The notes: generated by a model from the letters alone, not told the origin. 26,159 bases of DNA from JAVBRU01 sp031547595 (GCA_031547595.1 JAVBRU010000092.1:1-26159); one strand, 5' to 3'; shown: positions 8,753 through 19,472, counted from the first letter of the stretch. Translations and numbers: made by a program.

Positions 8753-9627
8753 CGCTTCGCATCCTCGGCGTGACGGTGCGCATCCATTTCCTGTTGCCGC
8801 TCTTGTGGCTGTTTTCTGCCGTCACGGGCGCGGGGCAAAGCATTCTGGCATCGCTGATCGCATTATTTGTGCACGAGATGGGGCACCTCTTGTTTGCCAA
8901 AGCGCTGCGCACGCCCATGGAAGACATGGAAGTGACGCCCTTTGGCGCAGTAATGACCCTAGCGGAGCCCGCGGCATTGCCCGCGCTGAACGACCTGATG
9001 CTCTCCGCCGCCGGGCCGCTGTTCAGCTTCCTGGGCTGCATGGCATCGGCCGCGCTGTATCAGTGGAATGTCCTCAGCTATGCCACCGCACAGGCCTTTG
9101 TGCACGCCAACGCGCTGCTATTATTCGTCAATCTTTTGCCTGCCCTGCCGCTGGACGGCGGGCGCATGCTGCGCGCGCTGCTCAGCCACTTTTTGCCCCC
9201 GGCGCGGGTGACCAAAGCGCTGCTGTGGGTGGGGCGGCTGATGGGCTTTATACTGATGGGCGTTTCGCTGCTGTTTGCGCTGCGCGGGCAATTGTTGTTG
9301 GCCCCGGCTTTTGCGGGGGTGTACCTTCTGTATGCCGCCGCGCAGGAGGGCAAGCAGGCCACCTCCCGCTACATCACGGGCCTCATCGCCAGGCGGCAAA
9401 AGCTGCGGCATAACCAGACGCTGGCGGTGGACTTCCTGGCCGCCAGCGAAGATATGCCCGTGCGTGCGCTGCTTCGTCACCTGGCGGCAGGCAAATACCA
9501 CGTGGTGCGGGTGCTGCGCGCGGACGGGCAGGGGCTTTGCGGCACACTGGAGGAAGCCGCATTGTGCGAGGCTATTCTGTCCAAGGCCGAACAGACACTG
9601 GGGGAAGTGGTGAAGGGTGAAGTGTGA
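8749..9627 (+). CDS. spoIVFB: SpoIVFB-like site-2 intramembrane metalloprotease
   Basis: 292 residues. Start GTG 8749 overlaps the spoIVFA stop. This membrane zinc protease (peptidase M50) cleaves pro-sigma-K in the mother cell. The HExxH motif is HEMGH with His42, Glu43 and His46. The third ligand should be Asp136 in NLLPALPLDGGR. These positions almost coincide with His43, His47 and Asp137 of B. subtilis SpoIVFB. Six hydrophobic segments cover about residues 12-200. The C-terminal part (about 205-285) fits the CBS-like domain that senses ATP in SpoIVFB. The gene ends 3 bases before the converging anti-sigma gene, with no terminator visible between them. Confidence 0.92.
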   Translation: MTLRILGVTVRIHFLLPLLWLFSAVTGAGQSILASLIALFVHEMGHLLFAKALRTPMEDMEVTPFGAVMTLAEPAALPALNDLMLSAAGPLFSFLGCMASAALYQWNVLSYATAQAFVHANALLLFVNLLPALPLDGGRMLRALLSHFLPPARVTKALLWVGRLMGFILMGVSLLFALRGQLLLAPAFAGVYLLYAAAQEGKQATSRYITGLIARRQKLRHNQTLAVDFLAASEDMPVRALLRHLAAGKYHVVRVLRADGQGLCGTLEEAALCEAILSKAEQTLGEVVKGEV

Positions 9628-9630
9628 TTG

Positions 9631-10734
9631 CTACTTCGCCATATCCGGCAGCGTTATCTGCACGGTGCCGTACACCGTATCCGTATTGGTATTGTAGATT
9701 TGGATATATACCTCATCACTGACAAAATCACCGGGCAGACACAGCATGTATCCAGAGTACACGTAATTCCAATCATCCAGGCGCTGCTCTTTGCCGCTGA
9801 TGGCAACGCCGCGGGGCAACATATTACCACCCTGATCCACCAGCCGGAAGCCCAGGCGGCGCATACGTGCGACCGCGCGTTGATCAGTGTGAGAATCCTC
9901 TGTGAAATGCACAGCCACTTCCAGATTGATATTGATGCTGGTGCGGCGGATGGTCACTTGATCCACGATCAGGCTCAAATCCGGCAGCAGTTGATTGACG
10001 GCAAGAATGGTCTCTTGCCGCGGCGCACAAGGAATCACAACCTCCTGGCTCGCCTGCAGCCGCTGTTGGCGGCTGTCCGTCACCTGCACATGCCAAAGGA
10101 GGGTCAATTCGTTCTCTTCAGCAGACGCGCCCTCCTGCATACACGCCATCCAAAGCTCTCCTGCATCGTCAATCCACATGTCCACCATGCCGCTCCGGCG
10201 TTCTTTGCCTGTGGCCGGATCGGCAAACCAGGTATCCACCGCCAGCAGCGGCAGCCCCACACCCTGCGCATACTCCGGGAAAGTACGGGTATCGCCGGTG
10301 GGGTTCAGGCGGTAGTCGTCCACTGCATGGTTATCCCCGATAACACCCGGGCAATACAGCACCGCCGGATCGTCCGGCAGCGACGTGATATGAAACACCG
10401 AATACAGATTGCCATCATCCAGGTACACATCGGTCAGCTCAAAGCGCACCGCGCCCACCGTCTGGCTATACCCCTGATCATAGCCCGATTGAAAATTCTC
10501 CGGCACGAAATAGCCATGCCGTCCACCAAACACCTGCCGGATGTCCCAAATACCTGTGGCAGCAGCGTACACTACGCCCATGGTGACAAAGGCCAGGGCA
10601 GCTGCCAACACAATCAGCCGTGTGCTGATTCTTTTTGTTTTATGCCTTTCCAGCCCTTGTAATGCGCCATCCACACGCGATGAGAAGATCTCAGTCGGGC
10701 TGCCAAAGAGAGCCTGCCAATCCTGTTGTTTCAT
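9631..10734 (-). CDS. Putative membrane-anchored anti-sigma factor (DUF4179-like)
   Basis: 367 residues from ATG 10734, chosen because GGAGG lies about 8 bases upstream and the start overlaps the sigma factor stop as ATGA. A longer frame to 10782 exists but would lie inside the sigma gene. The N-terminus (about 1-37) is cytoplasmic and charged. A single membrane segment follows (about 38-60), then a roughly 300-residue outer domain rich in beta strand. That is the layout of the anti-sigma proteins that follow ECF sigma genes in Clostridia, several of which carry DUF4179-type domains. The anti-sigma role is inferred from gene pairing and topology. No zinc-binding anti-sigma motif (HxxxCxxC) is present. 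The signal sensed outside is unknown. Confidence 0.65.
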   Translation of the reverse strand: MKQQDWQALFGSPTEIFSSRVDGALQGLERHKTKRISTRLIVLAAALAFVTMGVVYAAATGIWDIRQVFGGRHGYFVPENFQSGYDQGYSQTVGAVRFELTDVYLDDGNLYSVFHITSLPDDPAVLYCPGVIGDNHAVDDYRLNPTGDTRTFPEYAQGVGLPLLAVDTWFADPATGKERRSGMVDMWIDDAGELWMACMQEGASAEENELTLLWHVQVTDSRQQRLQASQEVVIPCAPRQETILAVNQLLPDLSLIVDQVTIRRTSININLEVAVHFTEDSHTDQRAVARMRRLGFRLVDQGGNMLPRGVAISGKEQRLDDWNYVYSGYMLCLPGDFVSDEVYIQIYNTNTDTVYGTVQITLPDMAK

Positions 10735-11189
10735 TCCATTGCCTCCTTCAATTGTTCGCGGGCGCGCGCCAGCCGGGAACACACCGTGCCCTTGGGGATG
10801 CGCATCACCCGCGCGATTTCTTCTACGTCATACCCTTCCATGTAGAACAGCACCACCGGGATGCGCATCCTTTCGGGCAGCTTAAGAAGGGCGGTCTTGA
10901 GGTCGTCTTGGGTATCTTCAGGTGGGCTAGGCCTGTCCGGAACGGCAGCCACGGGCAGCACGCGTTTTTGACGGCGCTGGATGTTGGCACATTCCCGAAT
11001 CAGGATGCGCGTCAGCCAGGTTTCGAAATACGCTTCCTCCCGCAGGGATGAAAGCGCTTGCCATGCCTTCAGGATGGCCTCCTGCACGGCATCGCCCCGG
11101 TCGCAATCGGCATTTAGGTATGCGCATGCCACGCGATACAGCGTGCCCTGCATGGCCTGAACCCGTGCCGCAAAATCATCCTTGGTCAT
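10731..11189 (-). CDS. ECF-type RNA polymerase sigma factor
   Basis: 152 residues from ATG 11189, where AAAGGAA lies about 8 bases upstream. An earlier in-frame ATG at 11219 would sit at the predicted transcription start and lacks a ribosome site. Sigma region 2 covers about residues 8-75, with DAVQEAILKAWQALSSLR and FETWLTRILIRECANIQRR. Sigma region 4 covers about 98-150, with LPERMRIPVVLFYMEGYDV and a helix-turn-helix ending PKGTVCSRLARAREQL. Regions 1 and 3 are absent, as in ECF factors. It is translationally coupled to the membrane protein gene behind it, so the pair is a likely envelope-signal module. The regulon is unknown. Confidence 0.93.
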   Translation of the reverse strand: MTKDDFAARVQAMQGTLYRVACAYLNADCDRGDAVQEAILKAWQALSSLREEAYFETWLTRILIRECANIQRRQKRVLPVAAVPDRPSPPEDTQDDLKTALLKLPERMRIPVVLFYMEGYDVEEIARVMRIPKGTVCSRLARAREQLKEAME

Positions 11190-11223
11190 GCTTTTGTTCC
11201 TTTCAAATGAGCTCATCACTTGT

Positions 11224-11251
11224 TAGACGCACAGCAGTATACGCTGATTCC
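11224..11251 (-). promoter_or_regulatory. Candidate autoregulatory ECF promoter for the sigma/anti-sigma operon
   Basis: On the minus strand GGAATC (11251-11246) and CGTCTA (11229-11224) are separated by 16 bases. ECF promoters typically have a GGAAC/T-like -35 and a CGTC-like -10 at 16-17 bases. A start near 11216 would give a short leader to ATG 11189. An overlapping TATACT (11241-11236) could serve as a sigma-A -10, but its -35 is poor. Confidence 0.4.
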
Positions 11252-11260
11252 ATTTACACA

Positions 11261-11295
11261 AAATAAAAAAACCGTATCTGTGACAATACGGTTTT
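11261..11295 (-). terminator. Intrinsic terminator of ftsK/spoIIIE
   Basis: On the minus strand AAAACCGTAT (11295-11286) pairs perfectly with ATACGGTTTT (11276-11267) around a 9-base loop. It is followed by TT, A and a further T run to 11261. It lies 12 bases after the ftsK stop and just before the sigma factor promoter. Confidence 0.85.
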
Positions 11296-11306
11296 GCTTG
11301 AGAAAA

Positions 11307-14135
11307 TCAGTCGTCATCTTGCGCCATTTGATAGTATTCTTCGCGGGTGATGAGGGTTTTGCGGGGCTTGGAACCGTCCGCGCGGCTGACCACGCCGCGC
11401 CGCTCCATCTCGTCCACCAATCGTCCCGCGCGGGCATAGCCGATGGACAAGCGCCGCTGCAGCATGCTGGTGGAAATTTGCCCGTCCTCAATGGCCATTT
11501 GAATGGCCTCGACCAGCAAATCATCGCGCCCGCTTTCCGGGGCGCTACCATCGTCGTTGGCATCATCCGCGCCCTGCTGCGGCTCTGTCACCCGCTGCAA
11601 ATGCTCCTGAATATCGGGCAGATAATCCGTTTTATACCGCTCGCCAATGTGGGCGGCAATGGCGTTCACCTCGTCGTCGGACACATAGCAGCCCTGCACG
11701 CGAACGGGCGGCACGCCGGTAGGCTTGTACAGCATATCGCCCTTGCCCACCAGCTTTTCCGCGCCGTAAATATCGATGATGGTGCGGCTGTCCGTGCCGC
11801 TGGATACCGCAAACGCAATGCGGCTGGGGATGTTGTTTTTCACAACGCCGGTAATGACGTCCACAGAAGGACGCTGGGTGGCAACCACCATATAGATGCC
11901 CGCAGCACGCGCCAGCGCGGCCAGGCGGCGGATGCTCTCCTCCACGTCCTTCTTGCACACTTCCATCAGGTCGGCCATTTCGTCGATGATGACCACGATG
12001 TTGGGCAGCTGCTCCTCGGTGCCCTCATGTGCTTTGTTGAAGCCCGCAATGTTACGCACACTCTCTGCGCTGAACTTCTGATAGCGCTGGAACATTTCCG
12101 TAACCACCCAGCTGAGCGCACCAGCGGCCTTCTTGGGATCGCTGATGACGGGCACCAGGAGGTGCGGCACGCCGTTATATACCTGAAGTTCCACTTGCTT
12201 GGGGTCGATCATGATCAAACGCACCTGCTGGGGCGAGGCGCGGTACAGCAAGCTGCACACAATGGAGTTGATACACACCGATTTACCGCTGCCGGTGGCA
12301 CCGGCAATCAGCAAGTGCGGCATGCGGCTCAAATCGCACAGCACAGGCGCTCCGGCAATGTCCTTGCCCAGCGCCACCACCAGCGGAGAAGGATTTTGCC
12401 GCATGGCCGGGCTGTCCAGCACATCGCGAAGCGGCACCGGGGTGACCGAACCGTTAGGCACCTCAATACCGATATAATTGGTGCCCTGGATCGGCGCTTC
12501 CACGCGGACATGCTTGGTCTTGAGGTCCAGCGAGATATTGTCCACCCTGTTGATCACCTTGCCCACTGGCACGCCTTGGCCGATCTGTATGGCAAAGCGG
12601 GTGATAGCAGGGCCGTGCAAGATTTCTTTCACTTCGCAAGGGATGTTGAAGCTGCCCAGGGTCTGCTGGATCTGGCCGGCGCGCTGCTCATCCTCGCTGC
12701 GGGTATCGTGCACCTGCTGGTTGCGGCCTTCGTTGAGCAAGCGGATGGGCGGCGGCGCGTAGGGCACTGGCATGCTCATGCGGGTCTGCTTGATGCTGGG
12801 TGTGCCCATCTGATCCACGCGGCCGGAATCGGTTTTCGGCTCCGGCGCTTTGCTGATGGCAACGCGCTCCCCAGTCAGCGGCATCACGGGGTCTGTATAC
12901 ACCGGCTGCGCCACTGCGCTTATCAAAGAAGCAGGCGTAGACACAGGCTGCGGCACAGGGCGCACAGGGGGTTGCTTCTTTTCCTCCAGCTCCTGCTGTT
13001 TTTGCTTGACCTGGCTGGCCCAGGGGCCGGATGCCTCCGGCGCGGGCTGCTTTGGTTGTTCCGTCCTGGGCTTGCGCGGGGCAGGCTCTGCCACGGGCTT
13101 TTGCTGCAGGTAGTTAGGAACCTCCAGCATAGCATCCCAGGGCAGATCGTCCTCTTCCTCGTGCAGCGGTTCCGGCTCGATCCAGATCGGCTGCGGTTCC
13201 AGGAGTTCTTCCTCCACCTGCGGCAGCGGAACATCCGGATAATTGATAAAATCCTCTGTTTTGAGGCGCGCGGCAGACACCGGCGTGTAATCGGGCACCG
13301 GCACGGGCGGGCGCGGTGCCTGGTACACCGGCTGTTGGGTGTAGGTGGGCACGGGCGCGGCCTGATATGGATTATGCTCTGTATACACCTGCTGGCCGGG
13401 GCTGGGCGGTGTGAAAGGCGCATTGTACAATACCGGCTGCTGCTCCAGCGGCACAGGCTCCGGCGTTTGTGCCTGGGGCTGGTTTGCCTGCTTTTGAAGC
13501 TTGGCCATGCGGCGGTCTTCCCCGCGCTGGGCGGCAGTATTGAACAGCTCTATGGGATGCAAGCGGAAGAATACGATCAGCGCTGTGATCATCAGGATCG
13601 CCAGCATCACCACCGCGCCCATCCAGCCCAACAGCCGCCACAGCGGATACGCCAGCAGCATACCAAGCAGGCCGCCGCCGTTGCTGCCCCGGTGGTTATA
13701 GGCAAACTTGAGATAGGACGTAAAAGCAGCAGGGTCGGCCTCGATCCTGCGCTCGTTTTCGATCTTGATATACTCCATCAGGTTGCCGCCGCCCGTCACA
13801 AAGGAGATTAACGTGCGGAAAGCCAATAGGCTGAACAGCATTAAGCTGAGCAGCAGCACATCGCGCACTGCCACCTGATGGCGCGCGGACGCGAGCAGCT
13901 TGAGCCCCAGCCACATCAGCCAGAACGGCACCAGGATATCCAGCGCGCCGCCGAGGCTGTTGAGCGTATCGGACAGCAAAGTGAGCACATAACTATCTGC
14001 CTTGACCACGCGGCTGAGCAAAAATGCCAGCCCGAACGTAAGCAAAACCACCCCCAACGCTATGCACATCGGCGCATAGCGGGAGGAGGTTTGCACATCG
14101 GGCTGTTGATTTTTTTTCTGGGGGCTTGCTGCCAT
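11307..14135 (-). CDS. DNA translocase FtsK/SpoIIIE
   Basis: 942 residues. The protein is a septum-anchored hexameric motor that pumps DNA during division or, as SpoIIIE, into the forespore. The N-terminus has four membrane segments (about 22-45, 55-80, 87-110, 158-190). A long Pro/Gln/Glu-rich linker follows (about 195-450). The motor has Walker A GATGSGKS with Lys618 and Walker B VVIIDEMADLM with Asp718. The C-terminal gamma winged helix, which reads oriented chromosomal sequence motifs, covers about 880-942 with QRRLSIGYARAGRLVDEME. The start ATG 14135 has AAGG about 8 bases upstream. It follows the DUF3298-type gene by 15 bases and ends at a good terminator. Sequence alone does not separate a vegetative FtsK from SpoIIIE; its place behind dpaA-dpaB resembles spoIIIE. 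Confidence 0.96.
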   Translation of the reverse strand: MAASPQKKNQQPDVQTSSRYAPMCIALGVVLLTFGLAFLLSRVVKADSYVLTLLSDTLNSLGGALDILVPFWLMWLGLKLLASARHQVAVRDVLLLSLMLFSLLAFRTLISFVTGGGNLMEYIKIENERRIEADPAAFTSYLKFAYNHRGSNGGGLLGMLLAYPLWRLLGWMGAVVMLAILMITALIVFFRLHPIELFNTAAQRGEDRRMAKLQKQANQPQAQTPEPVPLEQQPVLYNAPFTPPSPGQQVYTEHNPYQAAPVPTYTQQPVYQAPRPPVPVPDYTPVSAARLKTEDFINYPDVPLPQVEEELLEPQPIWIEPEPLHEEEDDLPWDAMLEVPNYLQQKPVAEPAPRKPRTEQPKQPAPEASGPWASQVKQKQQELEEKKQPPVRPVPQPVSTPASLISAVAQPVYTDPVMPLTGERVAISKAPEPKTDSGRVDQMGTPSIKQTRMSMPVPYAPPPIRLLNEGRNQQVHDTRSEDEQRAGQIQQTLGSFNIPCEVKEILHGPAITRFAIQIGQGVPVGKVINRVDNISLDLKTKHVRVEAPIQGTNYIGIEVPNGSVTPVPLRDVLDSPAMRQNPSPLVVALGKDIAGAPVLCDLSRMPHLLIAGATGSGKSVCINSIVCSLLYRASPQQVRLIMIDPKQVELQVYNGVPHLLVPVISDPKKAAGALSWVVTEMFQRYQKFSAESVRNIAGFNKAHEGTEEQLPNIVVIIDEMADLMEVCKKDVEESIRRLAALARAAGIYMVVATQRPSVDVITGVVKNNIPSRIAFAVSSGTDSRTIIDIYGAEKLVGKGDMLYKPTGVPPVRVQGCYVSDDEVNAIAAHIGERYKTDYLPDIQEHLQRVTEPQQGADDANDDGSAPESGRDDLLVEAIQMAIEDGQISTSMLQRRLSIGYARAGRLVDEMERRGVVSRADGSKPRKTLITREEYYQMAQDDD

Positions 14136-14150
14136 TCAAGTACCTTCTTA

Positions 14151-15278
14151 TCAGTTCAGTATCACGGCATACAGGATGCCGTTTGCGTCCGCGTGGAAGA
14201 TTAACTGATGATCACCCACGGCATAATAATCGCTGCTGCCGGCTTCCAGCAGATACATCTGCGCAAGGTCAGAGGTCATGTCAAAGGTCATCGCCGGCTC
14301 GCCCAAAAGCCCCCGCCACTCGGCCTGCGTAGTGATGCCGGGCACCAGCCCAAACACATCGCACCGGGTGCTGATGATGCCAGTCACACGCTCCGCCTGC
14401 TCATCCGTCACAATGTATGTGCCGCGATAGCGGGCATCCTCGAGCTCGTAATACTCTCCGCCGGGATAGTAACCGGAATCGATGGTCTGGCGGTACAGGG
14501 CGAAAAGCTCGTTGAGGTTATCATTCATGGAGGGGAACACGGATCTGCTGGGGAAGCAGCCTGCCGCCGCCAGCCGGGTGATCATTTCCAGCGGGCCTTC
14601 CTCTCCAGAGGCCAGCTCCGCAACCACGCCGCCGGGCGCCCAATCGATATAATCCTTCAGCTCCTGATACAAGATAGACACCGCGCCCGAGTAGCCGGAC
14701 AGGAAGGACAGTTGGCTGTTTTCGTAGTAGAAGGTAATGGACGTTTCGCTCAGGGAGAACCGCTCCACAGGCAGCGGCAGCAGCTCCCGGTTTTCAAGAT
14801 ACGTAGACAAGTCTGGCTCCACAGTTTCTTCGAGGTAGCTTTCAAGGTATGCTACCGCAGCGTCCGCATCGGTGAACACATCCGAAAGCGTCAGGGCTTC
14901 GCCCGTTTGCAGATTGAAGTTCATGGGATAATACACCTGCGAGGGCCGCCCGGTGATCATCCGGCCATTGGCAGAGAAGACCAGCGAGAGGTAGTGATCG
15001 GTCATCAGCGCTTCATAGCTCATTTGCAGCCCTGTCGCACCCTCGGTGACACCTGCCAGTACGTTCAGGTATTCCTCCATGTTCGCATTTTGGTAGATGG
15101 CCTGGCTGATGGCTTCCGAAGCCTCCGTGCCCTCCAGAGAAGGATACGATACCGTGCTCTCCATCGCGCCGGTGGTGGTGTTGTCCTTCAGCACCGGGGC
15201 GGTGGTCTCTTGTGCGTACGCGCCGCCCAGCATCAGTGCCAGGCAGAGCAGCGGGACCACGATGTGTTTCAGCGTCAT
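14151..15278 (-). CDS. Secreted DUF3298 (RsiV/PdaC-type domain) protein of unknown function
   Basis: 375 residues from ATG 15278, chosen because GGGAGGTG lies 6 bases upstream and a clean signal peptide follows (cleavage likely after AYA, residue 22). An earlier ATG at 15311 overlaps the dpaB stop but has a weaker ribosome site. There is no lipobox. Residues about 30-225 resemble the DUF4163/DUF3298 pair of B. subtilis RsiV and PdaC, with YYPMNFNLQTGEALTLSDVF as the clearest stretch. The C-terminal part (about 235-375) is a separate domain ending LIFHADANGILYAVILN, faintly like YjgB/DUF4309. DUF3298 occurs in the lysozyme-sensing anti-sigma RsiV, but no membrane anchor or sigma-binding end is present here. 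It sits between dpaB and ftsK; function is unknown. Confidence 0.7.
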   Translation of the reverse strand: MTLKHIVVPLLCLALMLGGAYAQETTAPVLKDNTTTGAMESTVSYPSLEGTEASEAISQAIYQNANMEEYLNVLAGVTEGATGLQMSYEALMTDHYLSLVFSANGRMITGRPSQVYYPMNFNLQTGEALTLSDVFTDADAAVAYLESYLEETVEPDLSTYLENRELLPLPVERFSLSETSITFYYENSQLSFLSGYSGAVSILYQELKDYIDWAPGGVVAELASGEEGPLEMITRLAAAGCFPSRSVFPSMNDNLNELFALYRQTIDSGYYPGGEYYELEDARYRGTYIVTDEQAERVTGIISTRCDVFGLVPGITTQAEWRGLLGEPAMTFDMTSDLAQMYLLEAGSSDYYAVGDHQLIFHADANGILYAVILN

Positions 15279-15299
15279 AGGTGACACCTCCCTTTGTAT

Positions 15300-15328
15300 A
15301 GTATAACTCATTCTGCCTTTTGTGGCAA
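15300..15328 (-). promoter_or_regulatory. Sigma-A-type promoter inside the dpaB 3' end, for the DUF3298 gene and ftsK
   Basis: On the minus strand TTGCCA (15328-15323) and TATACT (15305-15300) stand 17 bases apart, each one mismatch from consensus. A start near 15293 falls just before GGGAGGTG (15292-15285) and ATG 15278. This supports the shorter start and would give ftsK vegetative expression independent of the sporulation-controlled dpa genes. Confidence 0.6.
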
Positions 15329-15898
15329 TGTCAAGATTGGTTGCATCTGTTCCCCCGCCAGGGCGCAGGCCAGCGCTTGGGGCAAAAGATCAAAGCGCGC
15401 CACGACAGAGCGCGGTTTGCCCACCGGATCATCCTGACAGAATGGTACAAAATAAACGTTTCGCATGGTCAAAATCTTCCCGATATTCTCGGCCGAGGTG
15501 GCCAAGCCATCGTTTGTGGAGGGCGCGACCAGCACCGGGCGGCCGTTGCGCATGTGCGATTTTGCGCCCAGCAGTGCGGGCGTATCAAAAATACCATGTG
15601 CTATTTTGCCAAGGGACGCGCCGGTTATGGGCGCGATTACGTAAATGTCCAGCAGCTTCTTGGGGCCGATGGGCTCCACCTCCGGCAGCGTGGCCAGCGG
15701 CTTTTTGCCCGTGATGCCCTCCAATGTAACAAACACCTCTTGCCTGCTGTGGAACCTGGAATCTGTCCGTGCGCTGTGAAAGGAGAGGATCGGCGTTACG
15801 TCGTACCCCGCCTTCACAAGCTCGGTGATCTGGGCAAAGGCGTCTTTAAATGTACAAAAGGATCCTGTCAATGCGAATCCAACCCGTGTCTGACTCAT
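15308..15898 (-). CDS. dpaB: Dipicolinate synthase subunit B
   Basis: 196 residues, close to B. subtilis SpoVFB (about 200). With DpaA it oxidises the dihydrodipicolinate pathway intermediate to dipicolinic acid, the calcium chelate store of the spore core. It has the flavoprotein fold of this family: VGFALTGSFCTF at the N-terminus, APITGASLGKIAHGIFDTP, and RPVLVAPSTNDGLATSAENI. The C-terminal part holds NVYFVPFCQDDPVGKPRS, a strong family signature. Start ATG 15898 overlaps the dpaA stop as ATGA, so the two subunits should be made in step. Confidence 0.96.
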   Translation of the reverse strand: MSQTRVGFALTGSFCTFKDAFAQITELVKAGYDVTPILSFHSARTDSRFHSRQEVFVTLEGITGKKPLATLPEVEPIGPKKLLDIYVIAPITGASLGKIAHGIFDTPALLGAKSHMRNGRPVLVAPSTNDGLATSAENIGKILTMRNVYFVPFCQDDPVGKPRSVVARFDLLPQALACALAGEQMQPILTLPQKAE

Positions 15899-16635
15899 GT
15901 TTCACACCCTCGTTCTATATATGAAAGCCATATTTCCGCGGCGGTTTTGGGGGAATAGCGCGCCGGAATGCCCGCCTCCAGCCAGGCACGCAGCCCCATG
16001 CTCTGCGCAAGGGGAAGGTCGATGCCATAGGGCGCGCTGGCAAGCTCGATCAATAGCGCGCTTTCCTGCATCAAGTCCAGCTCTTCTTTGCCAATCAGGG
16101 GTGATGGTACGGTGTTAAACAGCACCTGCACATCAGGCAGCGCATCCTTGATCTGATCGATGGCCAGGCTGCCAGGCCCGGCGGCATCGCGGCTCTCCTG
16201 CCGCCGCGCCACCACGGTTACATGAGCGCCCAGGCCCCGCAGCATCCGCGTGAGCACCTGCCCAATGCGCCCATAGCCAATCACCACGCAATTTGCGCCA
16301 TGCAGGGTATAGGGCGCGTGGCGCATGGCTGCGTAAACAGCGCCCTCCGCAGAAGGGATGGCATTGAGCAGCGTAAACTCCTCATCCTGCAGCACTCGAA
16401 GCAGCTGCCAGCCCTTCTCCTGGGCCAGGGCCTCAAAGCTGCCATCTGTCTGCCCCACCACCACACGCTGCCCAGGCGGAAGCATGGCCAGCACTTCTTC
16501 TTCCGCCGTCCAGCGCGGAAGGGGCAGAATCACAACATCAAAGGGTGGTTCATCCACCACAAGATGGCCTTTCTCCCGTGCCAGTTCCGCCAGAAAACAA
16601 GAACGCTCATCGGCGCCCACGATGTACATCCGCAT
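15895..16635 (-). CDS. dpaA: Dipicolinate synthase subunit A
   Basis: 246 residues from ATG 16635, chosen because GGAGG lies 6 bases upstream. A TTG two codons earlier overlaps that ribosome site. The N-terminal domain starts YIVGADERSCFLAELAREKGH. A Rossmann fold carries the dinucleotide motif GYGRIG at residues 120-125, followed by GAHVTVVARRQESR. NTVPSPLIGKEELDLM and the C-terminal LEAGIPARYSPKTAAEI are typical of the family. The protein is about 50 residues shorter than the B. subtilis protein (297), mostly in the N-terminal domain. It diverges from the hybrid kinase gene and has a sigma-K-like promoter upstream. Confidence 0.95.
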   Translation of the reverse strand: MRMYIVGADERSCFLAELAREKGHLVVDEPPFDVVILPLPRWTAEEEVLAMLPPGQRVVVGQTDGSFEALAQEKGWQLLRVLQDEEFTLLNAIPSAEGAVYAAMRHAPYTLHGANCVVIGYGRIGQVLTRMLRGLGAHVTVVARRQESRDAAGPGSLAIDQIKDALPDVQVLFNTVPSPLIGKEELDLMQESALLIELASAPYGIDLPLAQSMGLRAWLEAGIPARYSPKTAAEIWLSYIERGCET

Positions 16636-16666
16636 AAACAACCTCCTTACAGCCTGCGCTTACTGC

Positions 16667-16693
16667 ATCGTATGAGAAAGCGGACGCAGCTGT
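16667..16693 (-). promoter_or_regulatory. Candidate sigma-K promoter of dpaA-dpaB
   Basis: On the minus strand AC (16693-16692) and CATACGAT (16674-16667) are 17 bases apart. This fits the known sigma-K pattern AC-N16/17-CATAnnnTA except for the last base. The B. subtilis dpa operon is sigma-K dependent. A start near 16660 leaves about 25 bases of leader containing the ribosome site. Confidence 0.5.
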
Positions 16694-16730
16694 GCAAGCT
16701 GTACTGCGCACAGACGATCCTAATTATTTG

Positions 16731-16769
16731 GCAAATACAATTGCATCCTTCCATATAATATGCTATGAT
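16731..16769 (+). promoter_or_regulatory. Overlapping candidate promoters of the hybrid kinase gene
   Basis: Two readings overlap. Sigma-A type: TTGCAT (16741-16746), 17 bases, TATGAT (16764-16769), with a weak -35. Sigma-E type: GCAAATA (16731-16737, 5 of 7 to consensus), 14 bases, CATATAAT (16752-16759, one mismatch from CATACAnT). Either start gives a short leader to ATG 16803. The sequence does not decide between them. Confidence 0.35.
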
Positions 16770-16802
16770 AGGTGTAACCTGCACAGAAAGAATGACGATG
16801 AT

Positions 16803-19466
<2,664 letters not shown>

Positions 19467-19472
19467 TGTGTT

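Noticed and set aside
9628..10662. 344-codon plus-strand frame starting right after spoIVFB
   Set aside because: It looks like an operon continuation, but the opposite strand has a better ribosome site, a membrane segment and coupling to the sigma gene.
13081..13500. Repetitive Pro/Gln codons in the ftsK linker as a possible DNA repeat array
   Set aside because: The repetition is at amino-acid composition level only; no regular unit or conserved spacing is visible.
11220..13811. 863-codon open frame on the plus strand opposite ftsK
   Set aside because: It is antisense to an unmistakable FtsK motor, is dominated by His, Arg, Leu and Ala as expected from GC-rich codon bias, and shows no domain.
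14208..15284. 358-codon plus-strand frame opposite the DUF3298-type gene
   Set aside because: The minus-strand protein has a clear signal peptide and ribosome site; this frame has neither.
16728..16759. TTGGCA with TATAAT as the hybrid kinase promoter
   Set aside because: Both boxes are good, but the spacing is 20 bases, outside the usual 16-18.
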